This document shows positions 8,229 through 17,288 of a DNA stretch of 64,000 nt, piece by piece. Within the stretch, counting starts at the first letter, position 1; each line of letters starts with the position of its first letter. Under the pieces are notes generated by a model, which searched no databases, was not told the DNA's origin, and was given only the letters and a program-made list of their open reading frames with translations. The stretch is taken from the NCBI GenBank assembly GCA_017620475.1, contig JAFZQI010000044.1, forward strand, positions 1-64,000. Direction: 5' to 3'. A program made the translations under genes and the position numbers. The stretch is from Clostridiales bacterium. GTDB taxonomy: Bacteria; Bacillota; Clostridia; Saccharofermentanales; Saccharofermentanaceae.

Positions 8229-9803
8229 ATGTCTGAGACGAACGATCGCGTAGAAATCAAACTGAAAGGCCGTATCGATTCCGGTAATGCTGCCGCTATA
8301 GAAACGGAGATCCAGCAGAAGCTTTCGGGAAAAGAAAATGTCCCGGTGCTTTTCGATATGACGGATCTGGAATACATCTCCTCCGCAGGACTTCGTATCC
8401 TTCTGCGAGTCAAGAAAAGTTTTCCGGATCTGACTATAACCAATGCAAGTTCGGAAGTATATGAGATCTTGGAAATGACGGGATTTACCGAGATGATGAA
8501 GGTTGAGAAAGCCTACCGTGTCATGTCGGTGGAAGGCTGTGAAGTCATCGGTATCGGCGCCAACGGAATCGTGTACCGCGTCGATCAGGATACCGTCGTA
8601 AAAGCCTACAAAAATGCCGATGCCCTCGAAGATATCCAGCACGAGCGCGAAGTTGCGAGACTGGCCCTAATTCTGGGGATCCCGACGGCGATCTCCTACG
8701 ATGTAGTTCGCGTAGGCGATAGTTACGGCTCCGTATTCGAGCTTCTGAACGCCCGGCCTTTTTCGAGCATATTGGCCGAGCACCCGGAGAAGATCGACTG
8801 GTGCGCCAAGGAGTATGTCGACCTTCTAAAAAAGATCCACGGCACGCTGGTTCCGGAAGGCAAGCTCCCCGATCTCAAGGATACGGTAATCGGCTGGGCC
8901 GAATTCATGCAGGAATATCTGCCGAAGGATAAGGGCGAGAAGCTCCTTTCTATGATCAAGGCCGTTCCGCACGACGATCACATGGTACACGGCGATTACC
9001 ACACCAAGAACGTCATGCTGCAGGGCGATGAGGTCCTGCTCATCGATATGGATACCCTGGCAGTCGGTCATCCGATCTTCGAGCTGGCATCCGTCTTTAA
9101 TTCCCTTCAGGGCTATGCGGAGCTTGACCACAGCCTGTTAAAATCCTTCCAGGGATATGATTACGAGATTGGAAGAGAATTCCTGACCAAGGTGCTGTCG
9201 CTTTATCTCGGCACTACCAACCCGAAGAAGATCCAGGAAGTCGAAGATAAGGCCCGCATCGTCGGTTATACCCGCATGATCCGCCGTTCGATCCGCCGCA
9301 AGGGACTTGAGACCGAGCAGGGCCGCGCCGAGATCGCATTCTGGAAAGAGCGTCTCCTGAAGCTCCTCGATGAATATGACACACTTCTCTTCACGCCGGA
9401 CGAGCTCGTTCTGGATGCCGTGGAAGAGAATCTCCCTCTTCTTCAGGAGTTTATCGAGAAGCATCTGGAAGAGACCAATTGTCCCGCGAAGGCCAAGATG
9501 CAGATCGAGCTGGCCTCGGAAGAGATCTTCGTTAACATCGTAAACTATGCCTATGCACCGGAGAAAGGGACCGCCACCGTTCGTGTGGAGGTATCGGATG
9601 ATCCGGTCTGTGTCACCATCACCTTCCTTGACCGCGGCGTACCGTACGATCCGCTTGCCAAAGAGGACCCGGATGTGACGCTGTCTGCCGAGGACAGAGA
9701 GATTGGCGGTCTCGGGATCTTCCTTACCAAGAAGACGATGGATGATGTTTCCTACGAATATAAGGATGGTCAGAATATCCTGACGCTGAAGAAGAACTTA
9801 TGA
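8229..9803 (+). CDS. STAS / aminoglycoside-phosphotransferase-like kinase / HATPase fusion
   Basis: 524 aa with three parts. Residues 1-93 are a STAS domain (LEYISSAGLRILLRVKK) close in sequence to the product at 6307. Residues 100-340 are a small-molecule-kinase fold: VHGDYHTKNVML has the catalytic Asp256 and metal-binding Asn261, and LIDMDTL supplies Asp273. Residues 400-524 are an RsbW/SpoIIAB-type HATPase with an N-box (EEIFVNIVNYAY), G1 box (DRGVPYDP) and G2 box (GGLGIFLTKKTMD). Both phosphotransfer parts look intact. I infer an antagonist and an anti-sigma-type kinase joined through a third kinase domain. The substrate of the middle domain is unknown. The stop overlaps the PHP gene start (ATGATG). 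Confidence 0.88.
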   Translation: MSETNDRVEIKLKGRIDSGNAAAIETEIQQKLSGKENVPVLFDMTDLEYISSAGLRILLRVKKSFPDLTITNASSEVYEILEMTGFTEMMKVEKAYRVMSVEGCEVIGIGANGIVYRVDQDTVVKAYKNADALEDIQHEREVARLALILGIPTAISYDVVRVGDSYGSVFELLNARPFSSILAEHPEKIDWCAKEYVDLLKKIHGTLVPEGKLPDLKDTVIGWAEFMQEYLPKDKGEKLLSMIKAVPHDDHMVHGDYHTKNVMLQGDEVLLIDMDTLAVGHPIFELASVFNSLQGYAELDHSLLKSFQGYDYEIGREFLTKVLSLYLGTTNPKKIQEVEDKARIVGYTRMIRRSIRRKGLETEQGRAEIAFWKERLLKLLDEYDTLLFTPDELVLDAVEENLPLLQEFIEKHLEETNCPAKAKMQIELASEEIFVNIVNYAYAPEKGTATVRVEVSDDPVCVTITFLDRGVPYDPLAKEDPDVTLSAEDREIGGLGIFLTKKTMDDVSYEYKDGQNILTLKKNL

Positions 9804-10684
9804 TGAATCAGAGAAAGTCGTCTCCATTCGATTCTGTACTGATCGATCTACACATGCATTCTCGAATCTCCGACGGATCGGATTCGCCGGAAGAGATCCT
9901 TGCGCGCGTCAAGGAAGCCGGTATCGGCATCTTCTCACTGACGGATCACGATGCCGTGGAGGGGTGCCGGATCATCCGTTCTCTTCTTTCTCCGAGCGAA
10001 AAGGACCCGCTGTTCATTCCCGGCGTGGAGTTCTCCTGCAAGGATAGCGAAGGAAAATACCACATCCTCGGGTATGGTTATGATCCCGAAAGCGAACCGA
10101 TCAATAAGGTCGTCGATATGGGACACGAATACCGCATGAATAAAGTGAGAGGACGGCTGGACATGCTCCGGCAGGAATTCGGTTTTGACTTTCCTTCTGA
10201 CGAGATCGATGAACTCCTCGCTCTTCCGAATCCGGGAAAACCGCACATCGGTAACCTCATGGTTAAATACGGTTATGCCGAAAGCAAAGAGCAGGCGATC
10301 CGTGAATACATCGACAAGGCGCATTTTAAGGGGCAGTATGTGAAGCCGGAAGAAGCAATCGAAGGGATCCTGGGATCCGGCGGCATCCCGGTCCTGGCGC
10401 ATCCGTTTTACGGTTCCGGGGACCAGCTGATCCTCGGGCAGGAGATGGAAGAACGTCTTGTTAAACTCAAGGGATACGGGCTCCGGGGTGTAGAGGCCTT
10501 CTATTCCGGCTTTACGGATAAGCTTCGTAATCAGATGATCGAGTTCGCCGACAAATATGATCTTTATATCACGGCGGGAAGCGATTATCACGGAACGAAC
10601 AAGTGGATCGATCTGGGTGATAACGGTCTTGGCGAAGGACCCAAACCCGAGCGGATGGTACGTTTCCTGGAGCTCATGGTATAA
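9800..10684 (+). CDS. PHP-domain phosphoesterase (TrpH/nucleoside bisphosphate phosphatase-like)
   Basis: 294 aa. The N-terminal DLHMHSRISDGSDSPEEIL is the first PHP metal motif; SLTDHDAVEG, GVEFSC, AHPFYG and AGSDYHGTN supply the other His/Asp/Glu ligands of a three-metal centre. Size and motif order match the family of E. coli YciV/RnaAM, which hydrolyses 3',5'-nucleoside bisphosphates and short 5'-RNA ends. The start ATG overlaps the preceding stop, so it belongs to the signalling operon, although the functional link is not obvious. Removing a nucleotide by-product is one inference. Confidence 0.88.
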   Translation: MMNQRKSSPFDSVLIDLHMHSRISDGSDSPEEILARVKEAGIGIFSLTDHDAVEGCRIIRSLLSPSEKDPLFIPGVEFSCKDSEGKYHILGYGYDPESEPINKVVDMGHEYRMNKVRGRLDMLRQEFGFDFPSDEIDELLALPNPGKPHIGNLMVKYGYAESKEQAIREYIDKAHFKGQYVKPEEAIEGILGSGGIPVLAHPFYGSGDQLILGQEMEERLVKLKGYGLRGVEAFYSGFTDKLRNQMIEFADKYDLYITAGSDYHGTNKWIDLGDNGLGEGPKPERMVRFLELMV

Positions 10685-10712
10685 TAGGTCAAAAGATGTT
10701 GGCGAGGCGGCT

Positions 10713-11921
10713 ATGACCTATAAGGACGATCTTGAGAAACTGCGCAGAGAATCTCCCTTAAACACAGAAGAGAACAACTCTGTAGAGGTATTTACCAAAG
10801 AAGAGAAGAGTATGACTTTGTGGCAGAAGATCTCTCTTCCCTTCGTCCGCAATAGTTTCCTGTCCGTTCTTTTCTTCGTCCTGCTCACTTTACTCTGGAT
10901 CGCGATCTCCCACACCATCGTATCCGCCGTGCGGGGCGTGTCTCGCGGGACGCTCCTGATCTTCATGATCAAAGACACTTTTTTCATGGTGCTTCTGGCT
11001 GCCGTGATGTACCGCATCTTCTGCACCCAGTTTGCAAACACCTATCATCTGGAGGAAGACAATAAGAAGTCGCAGGAACAGGCCAAAGAGTGGGAAGCGA
11101 TCCAGCACTCCATGATGGAGACCATCCCGGAAACACTTGTGTATACGCTGGACCGCAACTTCAGATACACCTCTTTCAACAACCGCCATAAGTATTCGAT
11201 GCTTCGTCTTTGGCATCAGGAGATCCATATCGGAGACTGCATTCTGGATCACATCTCCGACGAAGCCAAATACGAACGCCTGCGCAGGGATCTGGAACGT
11301 GCAAGAAACGGTGAATATATCTCGGATACCGAGAAATTCGGCGACAACGATCTGACGGCTATGTACTGGCAGACATATTATGCGCCGATCCTCGACGAGG
11401 ATAAAAGGATCATCGGCGTAAGCTGTTTCATAAACAACATCACCTCACTCAAGCAATCCCAGAATATGAACCTGTTCCTGAGCTACCACGATCCGCTCAC
11501 CAGGCTTTATAACCGAGTCTATTGCGAAGACCTTTTCGCGCAGCTGGAAAGGGAGCCTATCCTCCCCTACAGCATCATTGTTACGAACGTATCCGGCATG
11601 CGTCAGATCAACGATAACTACGGCCGTCAGACGGGAGATAATCTCCTGATCAAGATGAGCGAACTTCTGACCAAGTCGATCAAGGATAATGGTATCATAG
11701 CAAGGTGGGGCGGCGATGAATTCATCGTTCTGCTCCCCCATGTGGATGAAGCGACCACGGAAGCGCTGGCCAACATCTGTAAATGCGATTTTTCAGGCGT
11801 TACGGTCAACGGCATCCCGCTTCGCGCACATATTGGCTTTGCTACCCGGAAAGAGGTGGAGAAAACGCTTCCTGATGTGCTTCGTTCTGCAGAACACATG
11901 AGTACACAGAGCCGTTTGTAA
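10713..11921 (+). CDS. Membrane diguanylate cyclase with PAS-like domain
   Basis: 402 aa from the ATG at 10713, which follows GAGGCGG; the frame is open further upstream but would overlap the PHP gene. Two hydrophobic segments lie around residues 45-115. Residues 130-250 look like a PAS fold (IPETLVYTLDRNFRYTSFNN ... APILDEDKRIIGVSCFINNIT). The GGDEF domain begins at LTRLYNR, with the active-site signature GGDEF at residues 333-337, so it should make c-di-GMP. The inhibitory RxxD site is absent: the aligned residues read KDNG, so product inhibition may be lost. Last gene of the operon that began at 6307. Confidence 0.9.
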   Translation: MTYKDDLEKLRRESPLNTEENNSVEVFTKEEKSMTLWQKISLPFVRNSFLSVLFFVLLTLLWIAISHTIVSAVRGVSRGTLLIFMIKDTFFMVLLAAVMYRIFCTQFANTYHLEEDNKKSQEQAKEWEAIQHSMMETIPETLVYTLDRNFRYTSFNNRHKYSMLRLWHQEIHIGDCILDHISDEAKYERLRRDLERARNGEYISDTEKFGDNDLTAMYWQTYYAPILDEDKRIIGVSCFINNITSLKQSQNMNLFLSYHDPLTRLYNRVYCEDLFAQLEREPILPYSIIVTNVSGMRQINDNYGRQTGDNLLIKMSELLTKSIKDNGIIARWGGDEFIVLLPHVDEATTEALANICKCDFSGVTVNGIPLRAHIGFATRKEVEKTLPDVLRSAEHMSTQSRL

Positions 11922-11952
11922 GACTCTTTGAAAAGAAATCAAAAAAGTCTTC
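11922..11952 (+). terminator. Weak terminator-like hairpin after the signalling operon
   Basis: AAGACTCTTTGA and TCAAAAAAGTCTT can pair over about 12 bp with one mismatch right after the diguanylate cyclase stop. There is no clear U-tract afterwards, so termination is uncertain. Confidence 0.3.
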
Positions 11953-11953
11953 C

Positions 11954-11982
11954 TTGCCCTTATGTATATGTCTTGTTACAAT
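11954..11982 (+). promoter_or_regulatory. Promoter of the serine hydrolase gene
   Basis: TTGCCC (11954-11959), a 17-nt spacer and TACAAT (11977-11982). This leaves a 5' untranslated region of about 100 nt. A 14-bp inverted repeat, GTGACA-CC-TGTCAC at 12049-12062, lies inside it and could be an operator or small hairpin. Confidence 0.6.
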
Positions 11983-12088
11983 ATGCAAATTGAATCGTAA
12001 CTTTACGATGATATACTTGTGCTTACCAAAGCGCCCTAAAGACCGTAAGTGACACCTGTCACATCGTATATATAAGGAGAACTGAACC

Positions 12089-13225
12089 GTGAAACATAAC
12101 GCCCGTTCCGGCTACAATATTTACTCCTCGAAAAGGAGAAGCAACAATGACAGAAGGAAGATCTTCGTTGTTTCCTGTCTGTTTATCTGCATGCTCTGCG
12201 TCATTCTCGATATCGTTTTTATCGCGAAGCTTCTGACCGGAGGAAAGAAGGATGCAAAAGCGTCCGCTTCCACCACCGCGGGTTCCGTTATGACCGATGA
12301 TTCCGGAAATGTGATCTCCGATTCCTCTTTGGTGCCCGGTGATTCATCCGAGCCCTCTGAGTCCGCAGCCACACGTGTTCAGACCGCTGATGCCGCTACA
12401 CGCACAGCCAATCTTGAATCACTTCAGGCAAGTATTGCCGATTACCTCGGTAAACAATCCGGCCGTTACAGTGTGTACTACATCAATATGGCCAACGGGG
12501 AAACGGCGGCGTACAAGGAAAGCCAGCCGATCGTTGCCGCAAGTTCCATCAAGATCGCCTATAACACCTACCTTTACGAGAAGGCGGCTTCCGGCGAACT
12601 GTCTCTCGACGAGAAAATCACTTATAAGGCCGCTGCGTATCCGGATGGCGACTATGAATCCGGTACCGGAACGATCCAGACGCAGGCCGACGGAACAGAG
12701 TTTACGCTTAAGGAAGTCTCCCATCTTTCGATCACCATCAGTGATAACTGCGGCACCAATATGGTCCTTCGCCGTCTCGGCGGTGAGGATGCCGTCAATA
12801 ACAATTACCTTAAGACCATCAGTTCTGTCGTAGACTATCGTGAGAAAGTAACCTATACCGACTATACCGGCGCCGAGAAGAGCGGGAAACGCCGTACCAG
12901 CGCGATCGACCTGGCTAAATATGCTGAGCGGCTTTATAAGGATTACAAGGGAAATACAACAGCATATCAGCCGCTGATCGATGATCTGTGCAACACCGAG
13001 TATAGCTGGGGTGTACCGGCCGGCGTATCGGGCGACTACAAAGTCGCGCATAAGGTTGGGTTCAACCCTTCATACGGCGCATATAATGACGTCGGTATCG
13101 TCTTCGGTTCAGAAGATTACGTGCTCTGCGTAATGACCGAGAGCGGCAATGGCGAACAGGCCAAGAAGATCATCGGAGAAGTCTCCCGCATGGTTTACGA
13201 GTACGTGGAATCCAATTACACCTGA
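12089..13225 (+). CDS. Exported class A beta-lactamase-like serine hydrolase
   Basis: 378 aa from a GTG with TAAGGAG 10 nt upstream. A signal anchor lies at residues 27-50 (VVSCLFICMLCVILDIVFIAK) and is followed by a Ser/Thr-rich linker to about residue 115. The catalytic domain has the SxxK motif Ser152-Lys155 (SSIK), the SDN motif at 218-220 (ISDNCGTN) and KVG at 322-324 in place of KTG. These are the three signature motifs of the penicillin-binding protein/beta-lactamase fold. I cannot find a convincing equivalent of the deacylating Glu166 of true class A enzymes, so a cell-wall or peptide hydrolase role is as likely as antibiotic hydrolysis. It is transcribed alone and followed by a strong terminator. 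Confidence 0.85.
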   Translation: MKHNARSGYNIYSSKRRSNNDRRKIFVVSCLFICMLCVILDIVFIAKLLTGGKKDAKASASTTAGSVMTDDSGNVISDSSLVPGDSSEPSESAATRVQTADAATRTANLESLQASIADYLGKQSGRYSVYYINMANGETAAYKESQPIVAASSIKIAYNTYLYEKAASGELSLDEKITYKAAAYPDGDYESGTGTIQTQADGTEFTLKEVSHLSITISDNCGTNMVLRRLGGEDAVNNNYLKTISSVVDYREKVTYTDYTGAEKSGKRRTSAIDLAKYAERLYKDYKGNTTAYQPLIDDLCNTEYSWGVPAGVSGDYKVAHKVGFNPSYGAYNDVGIVFGSEDYVLCVMTESGNGEQAKKIIGEVSRMVYEYVESNYT

Positions 13226-13236
13226 TCTTCCGGGAA

Positions 13237-13246
13237 CAGTGCTTTT
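13237..13246 (-). repeat. AAAAGCACTG word in intergenic DNA after the serine hydrolase
   Basis: Exact decamer between the stop at 13225 and the terminator at 13260. Because it is not coding, codon choice cannot explain it. Confidence 0.65.
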
Positions 13247-13259
13247 CAAAAGGAAAAAC

Positions 13260-13307
13260 GAGGGCGTCATCGCGGCCGGTAAGGCAGAGAAGACGCCCTC
13301 TTCTTTG
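13260..13307 (+). terminator. Terminator of the serine hydrolase gene
   Basis: GAGGGCGTC (13260-13268) and GACGCCCTC (13292-13300) form a perfect 9-bp stem followed by TTCTTTG. Confidence 0.8.
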
Positions 13308-13483
13308 ATTTATTACGGTTTGTTCACTGCATATTCATAAACAACACATAGAAACACATGTGAGTTCACGGTAAAATAATGATAGAATATTGTTGTTTGA
13401 TTGCGTATTCTTTGACATTCAGAGTATCGACAGACGCAAGACGGCATGCTCGTCTTTGAGGAGAAAGAACGGGAGGAAAGAAA

Positions 13484-16414
13484 ATGAAGAAAAGTAAATG
13501 GATCTTAGGTGCGCTGGCTCTCCTTGTAGCAGCAGCATTCGTGCAGAAACCGGCATCAGAGGGGATCCGCCAAACCGATAAAATCGGATTAAGTAATGCA
13601 GAATCTTCGTACACACAAGCTGCGGTAAGCTTGGGTATTCCGCAGAATGTTACGGTCAGCCGTTACGGCTACCTGCTCTTACAGCTCGACTGGCAGCCCG
13701 GATCGGTTTCCGGCATAGATACCGACAAGGTTTCCTATCTGATCTACCGCAGTGAAACCACCGATGATAACGATTTCGTGAACATCGGCTATACCAAGCC
13801 CGGCGTGACGACATTTATTGACGGCGGTCAGAATGGAAGCCTTGTAGCGGGAAAGGAATACTTCTACAAGGTCCAGGCGTACGATTCAAGCAGCGGAGCT
13901 ACTTCCAACAAATACAACACGCAGCCTGTATCCGGTATCGCCGAGGCGATCGAGTCCCCCTGGACCGAGTTCTATAACGATGCCGATGCGATCGCGTTTC
14001 TGAAGAACGCCCTTTTGAACCGCAACACCCACATCGAGTTCTATGTATGGCTGAAGACTCTTCCTTCCGGATATTATGAGGGCCTAAAAAAAGCCGCTGT
14101 CGAGGAAAAAGAATCGTTAACCGACAATTCCAGTTCCGGCGACTATTTTAAGTTTCACAGCATCAGGAACACAGGCAGTCTGGATGATATGCGTGCCCAG
14201 CGCAATGGCCTGACCCTTTACAGGCTCACCTACAATCCCACCTATTACACGACTTCTTCCGAAGAACAGGCCGTTAACGTAGCGGTACGTCAGATTATTG
14301 CCAATGATCTGAATTGCACGATGAACTCCAGTGATTACGACAAGGCAAAAGCGGTGTATGAATTCCTGGCTTCTCTCGGAGAGTACGACACATCCCTTCG
14401 TGGAAGCAGTTCCCGAGTGACTGCCTATGACTGCCTTGTTCTCAACAAGTCCGTATGTCAGGGTTACGCCAACGCCGCATATAAGATGCTGCGCGAACTG
14501 GGCGTCATGAACCGTATCGTATCCGGTGAAGTCTATTACGAAGGACAGTGGCGTGTACATGCTTGGAACTACGTTCTGATCGATGGAGAATGGTACAACT
14601 TCGATGCCACATCCGAGGATCACTTCTATGAGTCCTACGGCTGGATCAGCTACAAGTGGTTCCTCAAAACCGATGCCGATTGCGGTGATTTCCATATCGT
14701 CGAGGAAAAGAATGACGATAACTTTGTTCAGAACCACCCCGGAGCCACAACATCCAAGATCGTTCCGATCACGGATAGCCTGACGCTGACGGCAACGAAT
14801 ATCAGCAGCACGACGATCAAGATCAACTGGAACAAGCTCGACAGAGCAACCGGCTATGCCTTGTACCGCTCCACTTCCCCGAACGGCACCTTTACCAAGA
14901 TCGCAGATATTGCGGGACGTGAGACGGCAGACAAGAACATCACCAACGGAACGGTGTACTATTATAAAGTCCGTGCCTATGAGAAATGCGGAAGCCAGAA
15001 TGCCTACAGTTCTTATTCAAGTGTGGTTCCGGCGATCACGCTGACCACCCCGGTGCTTTCTTCCACATCTTTTGAGATGCTGCCTCAGGGCGTGCAGGTC
15101 ACACTTCCTGAGATCACGGGAGCTACCGGCTACAATCTGTTCCGTAAGAAGGCCGGCGATTCTTCTTACACCAAGATCGCATCGAATATTACCAACAGAG
15201 TATTTGTCGACAAGACCGCGGAACCCTCGACAGAGTACTGCTATCTTGCTCAGGCGAGATACGATAATGACAATCTCGGATTGCACGTACTCAGCAGTAA
15301 TTCTAATTCGAAATCCGTTACGACGCCTGCCCGTACACCGGCAATCACTGCTACTCCTTCCAGTGGCGTGACGATCAAGCTGAGCTGGAGCCAGGTATCC
15401 GGAGCAACCGCATATGAGATCTACCGTTCTTCTTCCGAGAATGGTAACTATACGCTGGTAAAGACGACCACAGGTCTTTCTTCTTCCGACACCAACCTTA
15501 CAGCCGGAACAAGATACTACTACCGTGTTGCCGCCTACAAGACCTCCAATGGCGCCAAGAAATACCTGACGTTCTGGTCCAATGCCAAGGCGACAGTCAC
15601 GCTGGCTACGCCGACGCTCAATTCCGTTTCTTCGAATGCCAAGGGTGTCGTGATCAGCTGGAGCAAGGCAAGCGGTGCAGATTGTTACAACATCTACCGT
15701 GCCACCAGCGCGAACGGAACCTATTCCTATGTGGCCAGTGTTTTGAGCGGAACGCTTACCTATACAGATACCTCTGCGGAATCCGGTAAGACATATTACT
15801 ATCGTGTCCGCCCGTATAAGAAGTTCAGCGGTGTCGTTTACTACGGCGGATACTCTTCTTATAAGTCGATCAATTATCTGGCTCAGCCGAAGCTTTCCGC
15901 CTCACCGAAGAGCGGCGTGACCATGAGTCTTTCCTGGAACGCCATTCCGGGAGCATCCGCATATGAGATCTACCGTTCCTCCAGTCTTAACGGAACATAT
16001 ACGCTTCTTAAGACGACGACCGGTACATCGACCTCGGACACCAACCTGACTGCAGGCACAAGGTATTACTACAAGATCCGCGCCGTAAAGAACACATCTT
16101 CCGGCAAGATCTACAGTAACTACTGTTCGGCTTCCGCCGCGGTAACTCTTGCTACGCCGAGTGCTCAGGGTATCACGAGGACGGCAAACGGAACAACGAT
16201 CACATGGAGTAAGGCAAGTGGCGCAGACCGCTATAATGTCTACAGAGCCACAAGTCCGGACGGCCCGTATGAGTATGTCGCCAGCGTTCTCGGCGGACAG
16301 CTTTCCTATACGGATACCTCAACCGGCACGACCCAGTACTACTACAAAGTCCGCCCCTACAAGCGTGTTGACGGCGTAGTCTACTACGGTGGTTATTCTG
16401 GAAAGATCGGATGA
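13484..16414 (+). CDS. Secreted transglutaminase-like protein with fibronectin type III repeats
   Basis: 976 aa. A signal peptide (KKSKWILGALALLVAAAFVQ) begins the protein and GGGAGG precedes the ATG. Residues 30-155 form one FN3-like module. A transglutaminase/protease-like core follows, with the triad Cys325 (KSVCQGYAN), His359 (RVHAWNY) and Asp374 (YNFDATSED). Residues 430-976 hold six further FN3 modules that repeat YEIYRSSS.NG.YT or YNIYRATS.NG.Y about every 90 residues; modules 3 and 5, and 4 and 6, are especially alike, pointing to pairwise duplication. The protein is probably extracellular and wall-associated, acting on peptides or as an adhesin. It has no LPXTG anchor or SLH domains. 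The terminator at 16448 is shared with pflA. Confidence 0.9.
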   Translation: MKKSKWILGALALLVAAAFVQKPASEGIRQTDKIGLSNAESSYTQAAVSLGIPQNVTVSRYGYLLLQLDWQPGSVSGIDTDKVSYLIYRSETTDDNDFVNIGYTKPGVTTFIDGGQNGSLVAGKEYFYKVQAYDSSSGATSNKYNTQPVSGIAEAIESPWTEFYNDADAIAFLKNALLNRNTHIEFYVWLKTLPSGYYEGLKKAAVEEKESLTDNSSSGDYFKFHSIRNTGSLDDMRAQRNGLTLYRLTYNPTYYTTSSEEQAVNVAVRQIIANDLNCTMNSSDYDKAKAVYEFLASLGEYDTSLRGSSSRVTAYDCLVLNKSVCQGYANAAYKMLRELGVMNRIVSGEVYYEGQWRVHAWNYVLIDGEWYNFDATSEDHFYESYGWISYKWFLKTDADCGDFHIVEEKNDDNFVQNHPGATTSKIVPITDSLTLTATNISSTTIKINWNKLDRATGYALYRSTSPNGTFTKIADIAGRETADKNITNGTVYYYKVRAYEKCGSQNAYSSYSSVVPAITLTTPVLSSTSFEMLPQGVQVTLPEITGATGYNLFRKKAGDSSYTKIASNITNRVFVDKTAEPSTEYCYLAQARYDNDNLGLHVLSSNSNSKSVTTPARTPAITATPSSGVTIKLSWSQVSGATAYEIYRSSSENGNYTLVKTTTGLSSSDTNLTAGTRYYYRVAAYKTSNGAKKYLTFWSNAKATVTLATPTLNSVSSNAKGVVISWSKASGADCYNIYRATSANGTYSYVASVLSGTLTYTDTSAESGKTYYYRVRPYKKFSGVVYYGGYSSYKSINYLAQPKLSASPKSGVTMSLSWNAIPGASAYEIYRSSSLNGTYTLLKTTTGTSTSDTNLTAGTRYYYKIRAVKNTSSGKIYSNYCSASAAVTLATPSAQGITRTANGTTITWSKASGADRYNVYRATSPDGPYEYVASVLGGQLSYTDTSTGTTQYYYKVRPYKRVDGVVYYGGYSGKIG

Positions 16415-16447
16415 TCGATTAAACATTCAACGGATTCACAAGTTGAC

Positions 16448-16476
16448 AAAAGGGCTGTCCGATGGACAGCCCTTTT
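16448..16476. terminator. Bidirectional terminator between the FN3 protein gene and pflA
   Basis: AAAAGGGCTGTCC, GAT and GGACAGCCCTTTT form a perfect 13-bp stem with a 3-nt spacer. There are A-tracts on the left and T-tracts on the right, so it works for both converging genes. The same GGGCTGTCC stem recurs at 53591. Confidence 0.9.
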
Positions 16477-16490
16477 CTTTATACAACTAT

Positions 16491-17288
16491 TCAGTTTTCC
16501 CGAATCTCCCTCAACGCCTTTTCCGCCCATTCGATCACCTGTTCATCCGGTTCTTCCGTTTCCTTCAGGTCATAGGGCAGATGCAGTTCTTCGTATTTAA
16601 ACTCGCCCATCTTGTGAAAAGGAAGAAGATCGATCCTCTCGATGCAGGAATATCCGTTAAGGCTTTTTAATCCCTCCAGGAGTTCGGTATTGGCCGCGCG
16701 CCATTCTTCTTCATCTTCGAACGGGCAGTCTTCCGAGGAGGAATCAAGGCTTCTTTTCCTGTCGATCAGAGTGATACCTGGGACAAGCACATGACGGATC
16801 CATACCGGTTTTCCGGCCTCCTGTCTGGCGCGAAGAAGGCTCCAGGCGTGCTCTGTCGTAGACCCGGTCAGTGCTTTTGCCTTAGAAAGATCGAAAGCCT
16901 TAATGTCCAGAAGGATCAGATCGGCTTCAAGAGCGGCCTCAAGTGCCGTGCCATCACAATAGATGCCGGATGTGTCGATGGCAACGTGGATGCCCTCGTT
17001 GTGAAGGGCGCGTGTGAGGGCAAGAACAAACTCCGCCTGACGCAGGGGTTCACCGCCGGAGATCGTCACGCCTCCTGAACGGATGTAGGTTTTGTACCGA
17101 AGGATCTTTCTGACCATCTCATCAACAGTCGTCTCTTCCCCACCTTCGAACCTCCATGTGTCGGGATTGTGGCAGAACTTGCATCGCAGGGGACATCCCT
17201 GCAGAAACAGCACGAAGCGGAGACCCGGCCCGTCAACCGCGCCAAGCGTCTCCACCGAATGCACATATCCTTTAATAGAGTTTCCCAT
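16491..17288 (-). CDS. pflA: Pyruvate formate-lyase-activating enzyme
   Basis: 265 aa. Radical SAM enzyme that puts the glycyl radical on PflB. The cluster motif CX3CX2C is Cys32, Cys36 and Cys39 (GCPLRCKFCHNPDTW), preceded by the family start VHSVETLGAVDGPGLRFV. SAM-binding motifs TISGGEPLRQ and DTSGI follow. Length and motifs match PflA. Its ATG overlaps the last base of the pflB stop (TAATG), so the two proteins are translationally coupled. An insertion near residues 180-200 (DRKRSLDSSSEDCPFEDEEE) is longer than in E. coli PflA. Confidence 0.96.
   Translation of the reverse strand: MGNSIKGYVHSVETLGAVDGPGLRFVLFLQGCPLRCKFCHNPDTWRFEGGEETTVDEMVRKILRYKTYIRSGGVTISGGEPLRQAEFVLALTRALHNEGIHVAIDTSGIYCDGTALEAALEADLILLDIKAFDLSKAKALTGSTTEHAWSLLRARQEAGKPVWIRHVLVPGITLIDRKRSLDSSSEDCPFEDEEEWRAANTELLEGLKSLNGYSCIERIDLLPFHKMGEFKYEELHLPYDLKETEEPDEQVIEWAEKALREIREN
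16869..16878 (-). repeat. AAAAGCACTG word in pflA
   Basis: Exact decamer on the sense strand, read as Lys-Ala-Leu. Confidence 0.6.

Noticed and set aside
10557..10712. Longer N-terminus of the diguanylate cyclase
   Set aside because: It would overlap the PHP gene in another frame; the ATG at 10713 follows GAGGCGG.
11922..13483. c-di-GMP riboswitch near the diguanylate cyclase and surface-protein genes
   Set aside because: The conserved GEMM core sequence and fold are not visible in either leader.
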